Shown here piece after piece: positions 56,340 through 64,000 of a DNA stretch of 64,000 bases (position 1 is the first letter of the stretch; every line of letters begins with the position of its first letter). The stretch covers positions 204,661,681 to 204,725,680 of the forward strand of contig NC_089492.1 in the NCBI RefSeq assembly GCF_036850765.1. Direction: 5' to 3'. Under the pieces are notes generated by a model, which did no database searches, was not told the DNA's origin, and saw nothing but the letters and a program-made list of their open reading frames with translations. This DNA comes from Saccopteryx bilineata. Taxonomy: Eukaryota; Chordata; Mammalia; Chiroptera; Emballonuridae. Made by a program: the position numbers and the translations under genes.

Positions 56340-56480
56340 GCAGATAATGTGGGTAACATGGATTGTTTAAATCACAAAATGTTAGAGATGGAAGGACTAT
56401 AGAGGTCATCTAGTTTGAATTCCTTGTTTTAAGTGTGAATAAATTGTACTCTAAAATGAGTAAGTGATTTCCTAGCTAAC
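56340..56480 (+). repeat. Ancient SINE/MIR-like fragment
   Basis: 'aatgttagagatggaagg', 'agaggtcatctagtttgaattcc' and 'gtaagtgatttcctagc' recall an old mammalian repeat of L3 or MIR type. Confidence 0.4.
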
Positions 56481-56494
56481 TGTATGGTGCAGTA

Positions 56495-56740
56495 GATAAA
56501 ATCTTTGGCCAAAAGTCACACAGAACTGGATTTTAATCATGGCTCTGAAACTTATTACTCTAAGACCTTGGGTAAATGATATTCCATCTCAGAGTATCAA
56601 CATCCTTATTTATAAAATTGGAACAATAATGGTACTTAGATTATCTGTACAATTTAAATGAGACAGCATGTTTTAAAATAGTTAATGCATTATTTGGCAT
56701 ATTGTAATAACACCAATAAATATGTTATTATTGAAAATTA
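56495..56740 (+). repeat. MIR SINE, sense
   Basis: 'aactggattttaatcatggc', 'gaccttgggtaaatgat', 'tatttataaaattggaac' and 'ataatggtacttag' follow sense MIR over its whole length. Confidence 0.7.
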
Positions 56741-56744
56741 CAAT

Positions 56745-57980
56745 TGACCAATGACACGACTAAGAGTCAAATTAAGATGACTCCTGACTTTTGATTCAAA
56801 AGCATTTTCAGTACTATCAGTACTTTCCTCAAGAGGTATCGCTGGGGTGTATGTTATGTGTAATCTGGGTCACTTTTGTCCTTTTTGTGTTTCTTTACTC
56901 CAGTTTAACTATGATATAATAATGGAATCACCACCTTGCTCATCACAAGTACACAGTAGGTTTTCATTGAAATGAAGTCTTTTGAGACTTACTTGACAGC
57001 ATTTATTGTATGTAGTATACTGTTCTCAGCAGAATGTGGCAATGTTTCTTTATGAATAGAAAACTAAATGAATTCCACTTAAGAAACTAGACCCCACAAT
57101 CTTATGATGTTGGAACTATAAATTGCTGTAATTTTTTTGGAGGGAAATTTCTCAATAAACATTTAATGATTTAAAAATAAGCATAAATCCAGAAAACTCA
57201 AAGAAAATAATAAGAAAAAGTATCTCATGTGTTTATTTTAATATTATTTATAATATTTACACATTTAACCACACAGCACATTTATGTTATGATCAATAAT
57301 GTATCAATTAAAAATCCTATTGTGTGATAACATTTAATCACATAGGAAAATGTATTACTATCAGAAAGTATCTACTGTATGGTTTCAATTCAGTAAACCT
57401 AATAACCTCTATCTCCCTCTCTCTGATATGACCTGCTTTACCACTTGAGGCATTAACAAAGTAATACTTATTTTAATATTTAAATTATTTTTCTATACTA
57501 AATATTACACAGTCCTCAGAAACTCATATGTCTCCCCTAAGCTGCCTCCTCCTCAGTAACTATTATCAAATGGGCTTTTTGTGAAAACACATGACACACA
57601 TTATCTAACACGTGTGTTTACTGTACCTCTCACCCATGTGTATGTGTGTCAATGATAGCTTCCTAGAAATGGTGCAGTCTTTCCATTATTGCAAGTCCAG
57701 GATCTAGAAGAAGAGAAAACAATTCCAAAATAAATACATAAATGAGGGAATGAATCGTTGGTCACTGCAATAATGATTTCATTGTTGTAGCAGCCGTTTC
57801 TATGATTCGGGGTAGCAATAGGAAAAGGAGGTTTATCACTCAATGTTGAAGTGCAGTGATGGTCAACAAATGCCCCCTAAATCTCACTCCAGGCTGTTGC
57901 AGAGGCCTTAGTGTTTTTTCAGAATAAACTGTTACTGATTCAACATTTTATTTAACCTTAGATATTTCGTGTCAAAATTC
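56745..57980. other. No feature identified
   Basis: AT-rich sequence without recognised elements. Confidence 0.4.
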
Positions 57981-57984
57981 ACTT

Positions 57985-58480
57985 GGTATATCAGGCATCT
58001 CTGCATAGCAAACCACTTCAAAACTTAGTAGCTTAAAACAAACAACTATGGATTTATTTTAGGATTCTGTAGGTCAGTTGGGCAGTTATTTCCTGAGCCA
58101 GCTTCTGCTAGGATTTCTCATGTGTCTGTGGCTATGGAGGAGGTGGACCGGAGAATAGCTGGGGGCTAGATGATCTGGAATAACTTCACTCACAAGTTCA
58201 GGGGGTTGACAGCCTGCCACCCAGGTAACTGGGCAACAAAGTGTCTCACAACATCTAGCAGGCCAGCCAAGAATGCTTCACATGGTAGCAAAGATCCAAA
58301 GTCAGCAAGCGAGGTAAAGACCCAGTGCACAAGCAGTTTTCAAGATTGCTTGTATGACATTTGCTATTTCATCACTGGCCAAAACAATCCACACAGTGAA
58401 ACCCAGGGGCAGTGTGAGGGGTTTAGATAAAGAGAGGCAAGAACAAATTCAAAACCATTACTTAATAATCTACTACAACA
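57985..58480 (-). repeat. MaLR/ERVL-type LTR, antisense
   Basis: 'gcatagcaaaccacttcaaaac', 'tagcttaaaacaaacaac', 'ttctgtaggtcagttgggc', 'catctagcaggccagcc' and 'cttcacatggtagcaaag' follow the reversed layout of an old LTR. The subfamily is uncertain. Confidence 0.6.
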
Positions 58481-58484
58481 TTTC

Positions 58485-59605
58485 CTTCAGTCCTAACAAT
58501 TTCATGTTCTTTCCACATACAAAACACATTCTCTCTCACCCCCCCCCCCCCACAAAGTCTCATCTAATTGTGGCAATAGGCTCTAAGGCCAGTACCATGT
58601 GATCTACTATCTAGTCTTCTTGGATGAAGCTCCTCTTGATCCAGAGACCTATGAACTAAGAAGACAAGTTATTTGCTTCATTCACATACAATGATGCCAC
58701 AGTAATAGAATAGCTGTACTAATTACCACTCTTTGGAAAAGGAAAGAATGAGAAGCACAGAGTAGTCACATATCCATAACAATTTTAACCCACCAGTCAC
58801 ATGTCGCTCAGGTCATATACTCTAGGGTCTGGGAATATCTTTTAATTAAGTCCTGGTTCTGGTTCTTGGGAGTGGCTTTCTATCCCATTGTGGGCTAAAA
58901 AAAGATGCTTTCATTCCAACTTTCTTCTAGCTGAACCAATAGTTCAAAATACATATAGAAGATTAATGGGAGAAAATAAAATTTTAATATGTGTGCAGGG
59001 AATTCACATAAACATGAAAATTCCAAAGATGATGAGGTAAAAATAGGGGTATATGACATTTTGGACAAAGGAGAAATGGGAGAAAGGGGGTCTTAGACTT
59101 CAAAAATGAAAGTGGACAATTTACAGATAATTGAGGAAAGCTGAACACTAGTGGCAGGCAAATTTTTGCTTTAATGAAACACAATGGGTAATGTAGCTAC
59201 CAGACCCCTGCCTGGAGCCTTCCTATCTATCTGTGCTTAATTCAAATTAAGCTAAGGTGAATATGCTAAGTTCCCTTTCTGAAGCAGGTTTTTCCATTTG
59301 AGTCTTTTAAGTAGGAAATGGGGAGGATCAAAGGTTCTTTCTGAGTCTTTTGTTTCTTAATAACTAGCTTAAAATCAATGTGCCCAAAGGCTTTGGTTTC
59401 CTTCACTCCATATGGCTCTTGGTTCCCCTCTCAGTACTGATTAGACCTTTTGCAAGTATTCCCTTTTCCATAAGAAATGGTGCAAGTTTATAACATGGAG
59501 AGTCCTCGTGATTTTGTTTTGATTTGTGACTATGGCTTTAGAAATCATTTCCCCCCTCTCTTTCTATACATCTCATAGACCTAGCCTTTCCCCTTAATAA
59601 TCCTT
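58485..59605. other. Unassigned, with a poly-C tract
   Basis: A C14-type run lies at 58,538-58,551. The text after it ('agtctcatctaattgtggc') may continue the preceding LTR-type repeat. Otherwise nothing is recognised. Confidence 0.4.
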
Positions 59606-59609
59606 AACA

Positions 59610-60090
59610 CATGTGTCAGCAGAAAACAATAGCTTGGGACCTGGCTAATGGTCACCAGGTCTGGACCCCTAGCAGGCTAAAGAACATTTTGATCTAAGTT
59701 ATGTATCAGGTCCTGAGCCCTGAGGTAGACTCTTGGGCTACTTTTCAATGAAACCAGACAGAAGGATGCCAGAGCAGACCTCAGAACTGTTCTTAAGACC
59801 TGAAGAAATGATTTATTAGCTTTACCTCACCTCCAACCAATCAGCTCCTAACACGACACCAAACCCTTAACTCACAGTGTCTTGCGATTTTGCCCTATAT
59901 AATCTGTAACCTATATGCTCTCAGGTAATTGGGTCTTTTTGGGTCTTTTAGAGAAGAAACTCACTTATACTCCAGATGATCCTATAATAATTTACTTCCT
60001 TTTTTCACTGCAAACTTCTGCTCCTGCATTTCTTTGGGCAAGTTGCACAGGTTGGAAAGATTCAAATATTGGGCTTCATTAACATTTGCA
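59610..60090 (+). mobile_element. Probable endogenous retrovirus LTR
   Basis: LTR-like order of signals: a CCAAT box in 'ccaaccaatcagctcc' (about 59,833), a TATA box in 'ccctatataatctg' (59,893), then 'gggtcttttagagaag', a weak poly(A) signal 'cctataataattt' and a T/C-rich U5-like end. This resembles gammaretrovirus-type solo LTRs. No primer-binding site or internal genes follow, and the exact ends and duplication were not found. Confidence 0.45.
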
Positions 60091-60251
60091 GCTATGTAGA
60101 TTTCTCAGCCTGCTTCCTGCCTGTAGAACATTGGGGACTTGGGAGCCTTTTTGTGATTTAAACAATCTCTAGTCCTTTGAGTCTAAGTTTATAACCTTTT
60201 TGGTGATATTGTTACTGGAAAATATCAATCTGGAAATAGGGTTTTCATGGT

Positions 60252-61045
60252 GTTGCAGGGAAGGAATTTCAGGGATACATGTGTAGGAGGATTTTAAATA
60301 ATAGTGGCAAAATTTATTAGAGTACCCTGGAACTTGGCTGGTAGATCATCTTCACTGCCCCCAGGTACTCCATGCCAGAAGTCTCACCCATGTCCAGTTG
60401 GTTCAGCTCTCCTTTTTCTGCAGAAGTCTAGCTTCCAGGGAAACAAGGCCCAGGGAGGTCAACAGGGCCAGAGCTGCATGATCCAGCACCCAAACTACTT
60501 GACCTTGAGCAAACTACTTTACTTTCCTGTGCCTCTTTCCCTTTCTGCACATCCACCACCAAGACTCAATGGCACTCGGGCCATAATCCAGCCAGCATGG
60601 CTAGGAAAGAGAGTGAGAGAGGGTGAACACCTCCAGCCAATATTAAACTTTGATTGTATTTCCTTGGGCTTAGGAGAGTGTAGGCTTTCTTTTAAACTAT
60701 CCAATCTCTTTCCTGGCTCTTCCCTAGCTATGTTGGTACCTCCCCTTATCCAATCACTTTCCTGGATCCTCTAGGGTTAGTGCCCTTATTGTATTTGACC
60801 TCTTTCCAAGATTTTTCCAGGGTAGTCTTCTCTCCCTTATGGCTGCCATTTTGGCTCATATGCATATGCTTCATAGTGCTGTTTCGTCATCTGACTTCTC
60901 TTGCACAAGCTCTAATAAAAAGACTTCCTCCTGTGTCATCTTGGCTTCTACTGTACATGCCTCAGTAAAGCAATTTCCCCCTCACTGGTTCCCCTTTCCC
61001 TTCCCCTCTGGGTGGCTGCAAAGCTACCACTTTCTGCTTACACAG
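60252..61045 (-). mobile_element. Possible ERV LTR, antisense
   Basis: Read on the minus strand, the end shows AATAAA (complement of 60,315-60,320), followed about 60 bp later by a terminal '...CCCTGCAACA' at 60,252. The far end at 61,045 begins TGTGTAAGC. CAAT- and TATA-like words occur near 60,690-60,705. The 156-codon plus-strand frame here (60,304-60,774) is Pro/Ser-rich without known domains and is probably chance. No duplication confirms the boundaries. Confidence 0.3.
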
Positions 61046-61049
61046 GCTT

Positions 61050-61850
61050 AAAGTCTGATTCCATTTGTTTCCTTCCTTTGTTGATAACTAACCAACTGCT
61101 GTAGCAGTACAATTTCTTTGAAAACTTTATGTACCTTTTATGCCAGATTATAGTCCAAAATGCTACATGCATGTTTTTTTCTAGATATGTGCCTTTCTTT
61201 CAATTTCTTTCATAGTTATTATGGATGAACTTTCAATGAGACCGTGTCTTTAAGATTCTTAGAAGCTCTTTTGTCTAACTGAGGAGTATACTATGGGCCA
61301 GCTGGAATCTTTCAAAGATCTTAAAAGGGAGGTTTACAGCCACATCATCTTTGATTCAATTTTGGGTCTCAAGCCCCTTTCTCTTTGAGCACCGTTAAAT
61401 CATTGCGGAGATTGGGGGAGAGTAAAATCATTATTTTCCAGTGCAGTGGTTCCAATCTCCTTTATATTCACTTTTAATTGTGTTTACAGCTCAAAAAGTT
61501 CTTTCTCACACTTCTCTTTCTCCTTTCTCTTTCCTATGTTATCATAGGCCAAAACAAACAAACAAACAAACAAAAACCAACTCACACTATCAACATTCTG
61601 TCAGAAAATCAGCTTACCAGATCCACAAGTACCTTTTCTATCGTCCAAGTTTCTGCAGGCAAGGAGACAGCTATGCCAATTGTTTTTCTGTTTTATAATG
61701 TGTGTTGACATTTTCCCAGGTGCCTATACCAGTTTTATTGTCATTTTTCAGCCTCTACCCACAAAACTGATGGTATTTATTTTGTTTGTTGTTGTTGTTG
61801 TTGTTTCTGGAAAGTCCCCACTCCTTAGAACCAGTAACAGTTTGTTTTTA
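61050..61850. other. Unassigned, with (CAAA)n and (TTG)n repeats
   Basis: CAAA units at 61,554-61,576 and TTG units at 61,780-61,804. Nothing else is recognised. Confidence 0.5.
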
Positions 61851-61854
61851 TTAT

Positions 61855-62260
61855 ATAACAACACCCCAAACTTAGTGCTTAAAACATGTATTTAGTTCAT
61901 GAGTCATAGGAAGGGCCAGATAGTATTTCTGACCTGGGATGGTTGATCTCTCCTGGGATTTCTCTAGTATCTACAGTGAGTTGGCAAGGCAGCTGACAGC
62001 TGGATGACCTAGGGTGGCTTCTCTCCTTTGTCTGACAGTGGCAGGTTTCTCATTGGGCAGCTGTGCCACTCATCTCTTACCACCCAGCAGGCTAGCCCAG
62101 GGTCTCTCACATGGGGACAGAGACCTAAGAACAAACAACAAGAGAGCACAAACCCTAATGTGCAAGTTATATTTAAGTCTCCATTTATTTAAATATTTTA
62201 TTACCCATTAGCCAAGTAAGTCACATGGCTAAAGCCCCAGCCTCACAAGAGGGGATAGAT
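61855..62260 (-). repeat. MaLR-type LTR, antisense
   Basis: 'caccccaaacttagtgcttaaaac', 'gatgacctagggtggcttc', 'cccagcaggctagccc' and 'gccaagtaagtcacatggc' follow a reversed MLT1-like LTR, the same orientation as the copy at 57,985. Confidence 0.6.
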
Positions 62261-62264
62261 AACC

Positions 62265-62990
62265 CATGAACATAGATATGAGAAGGCGTGAACAAAGTGG
62301 GGCCCATTGTTACAACAATTTACAGCACCTGGTGCTGTGAATCATCACTGTAAATTCACTGATTGGGCATTTTTTCCCCAAGAATGATAGCCTGGTCAGG
62401 TGCTGAGTCAAATGAAGTTTTTTGTTGTAGTCATGCATTGTATAGAAACCAATCTTTCCTTTGCCCTCCTGCCCTATTCCAGTCTAAAGTGCCTGCCTTT
62501 GAACTTAGTCCTCCATATAGATTTCCTTCATGGAGAGAATATTCTCTGGGGACCTTAAGAATATTTTTCCAACAGAAAGCTTTAAGCCTGGGTCATCTTA
62601 GTCTATCAGAAGAGTCCTAATAATGTTGAGCCTTAAAAAGGAAAAAGCCTGGATTTTAGTAATTTCTTTCTCTCTAGGAGGAAGAAACTTTGGCCCCTAT
62701 GCAAGTTTTTCCACCCACTGATTCTTCAGTTTTAGTTATTGCTTCTCCTGAAAAAAAAAACAAAAAAAAACTTTTTTAAGTTCTGCTTCATGGGCACCTT
62801 GAAATAAATAGACACACATATACATCCCCCAATACGTACGTGTACATACACAAAATATACACACTCTAATAATATAAATATGAATATGAGCAGTGGTTAT
62901 CACTCTGTCTCAACACAGAGACTCACTACAATTCTAGTAAAATATACTGTAGTTTGAATTTTCTGAGGAGTTATACACATTCATCTACAA
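62265..62990. other. No feature identified
   Basis: An A-rich run at 62,751-62,770 and a CA/TA-rich run at 62,812-62,870 only. Confidence 0.4.
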
Positions 62991-62994
62991 AGAG

Positions 62995-63200
62995 ACAGTA
63001 TAGCTTAGCAGTTAGTAATATGGGCTCTAGAGTCAGGCTGCCAGAGTTGAGTCTTGGTTCTACATACCCGTTTTGTGTCTTAGTTTTCTCATTTGTAAAG
63101 TGGTAGTAATGAAGTGCCTTCCTCCTGAAATTGTTCTAAAGAATAACGAGATGTTGGTAGAGCATTTGCCACAAGGAGGTTCTCAATAAGCAAGAGCTAA
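62995..63200 (+). repeat. MIR SINE, sense
   Basis: 'agcagttagtaatatgggc', 'ctagagtcaggctgcc', 'cttagttttctcatttg' and 'gtggtagtaatgaagtgcc' are clear sense MIR landmarks. Confidence 0.8.
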
Positions 63201-63604
63201 TATCCTCAGTCATCTAACTGGGGCCTGGGGAGGGCCCAGGGTCTCAGCAGGGTGGTTGAGATGCGACATCAGCTTTTCCAACTGAGGTAGATGGCTGAGA
63301 GGCTCCTCTTTTTCTCAACACTGAGAAAATTTTCCCAATAGCTGCATTATTTTTCAGGTTTTTGGAGAAACCATGCTGAGCCCTGAGGCCTGAGTCAGAA
63401 ACTCAGCTCCGCAGTTCTTTGCTTTCTATCACAGATACCTAAGAGATTGCAGAAGTAATGACAGGAGCTTCTCCTGGGGCCTTTCTGAAGTGCAGTTCAT
63501 TTGCCTCAGAAAGACTTGTAACAGTTTCAGCACCCCTTTTCAGAAAAGTCTCTTGTATGGCAGGCAGAGTAATGCTTGCTTTATTTTATTTCACAAAACC
63601 TTAT

Positions 63605-63815
63605 TTGCTTATTAAGTGCTTAAGTGTTATGCCCAGTTAACCATTTTACAAATATCAACTCGTTTAATCTTCATAATAGCCTTATAGTGTAGGTTCAATT
63701 ATTGTCTCCATTTTAGAGATAGGAAAACTGAGGTATGGACAGTTCAAATAAGTCTGTCCAGGGTCAGCTAGTAGAAGTGCAGAGCCAGGAATCAGATCCA
63801 GGTTGTCTAGGCCAG
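63605..63815 (-). repeat. MIR SINE, antisense
   Basis: 'ttgcttattaagtgcttaag', 'ctcgtttaatcttcataa', 'gataggaaaactgaggtatgg' and 'agagccaggaatcagatcc' are antisense MIR in order. Confidence 0.8.
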
Positions 63816-63859
63816 AACCTGTGCTTTTCACTGATAATTTCTGCTGACATTCTCAATGA

Positions 63860-64000
63860 CAGGTTATTATTTATTAAGCAATTCCTATGTGTCTGCACCA
63901 AGCAAAGTTCTTGCATTCATGGTCTCATTTAATCCTTCAAAAAGGAATTATTATCCCCATTTTATAAATGTGGGAGCTGAAGTTGACTGAGTATCAGCGA
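63860..64000 (-). repeat. MIR SINE, antisense, cut by window end
   Basis: 'ttatttattaagcaattcc', 'gtctcatttaatccttc' and 'atccccattttataaatgtggg' are antisense MIR. The copy runs past the window. Confidence 0.7.

Noticed and set aside
60304..60774. 156-codon plus-strand ORF as a gene
   Set aside because: Composition is Pro/Ser/Leu-rich without domains, it lacks splice or promoter context, and it lies within a probable antisense LTR.
1..64000. CRISPR array, operon or prokaryotic island
   Set aside because: No regularly spaced direct repeats with unique spacers; all dense repeats are eukaryotic transposons or microsatellites.

Overview
The window is nuclear DNA from a placental mammal, almost certainly a bat. 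Three things point to a bat: many short tRNA-derived SINEs with a 'CTGGCCAGTTGGCTCAGTGG' style head (VES-type, characteristic of Chiroptera), mammal-wide relics (MIR, L2, MaLR LTRs, MER5/Charlie, Tigger), and LINE-1. The youngest L1 has a perfect 16-bp target-site duplication and an intact ORF1. That argues against fruit bats (Pteropodidae), whose L1 is known to be inactive, and for an echolocating lineage. The family cannot be named from sequence alone.

No complete host gene is visible. The only host coding candidate is a terminal exon on the minus strand near 3.65-4.08 kb: splice acceptor, 52 open codons, stop, about 250 bp of 3' UTR and a poly(A) signal. If it is real, much of the window is intron or upstream sequence of a minus-strand gene. 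The rest is intergenic or intronic sequence filled with layers of transposons.

Layout. 0-13 kb: MIRs, a Tigger MITE (1.2-1.55 kb), two VES SINEs, the candidate exon, an L2 (4.9-5.7 kb), a mariner-like start (7.3 kb), an MLT1 LTR (8.0-8.5 kb) and a long stretch without recognisable repeats (8.5-11.4 kb). 13.6-14.7 kb: a 5'-truncated young L1 with its own duplication. 15-27 kb: MaLR LTR, MIRs, L2s and a hAT-Charlie element with a minus-strand transposase relic (17.96-18.81 kb). 27.56-28.78 kb: a second hAT element with a recognisable transposase C-terminus and an internal duplication. 30.5-36.5 kb: an ancient L1 split by four SINEs and a short younger L1 tail. 36.6-46.6 kb: Tigger relic, L1M 3' ends, more SINEs, MER5-like and hAT fragments, and an ancient antisense L1. 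46,588-54,401: the main feature, a 7.8-kb full-length L1 inserted in that antisense L1. 54.4-64 kb: rest of the old L1, MIRs, MaLR LTRs and two probable ERV LTRs.

The full-length L1 repays closest study. Its 2.4-kb 5' UTR has a CpG-rich head with CRE- and YY1-like motifs and about four units of a 50-bp repeat, then a roughly 1-kb pyrimidine-rich segment. A 96-codon ATG-initiated antisense ORF lies in the head, comparable in position to primate ORF0. ORF1 is intact. ORF2 keeps all visible catalytic residues but is broken by one frameshift, one stop, and a frame slip close to its end.
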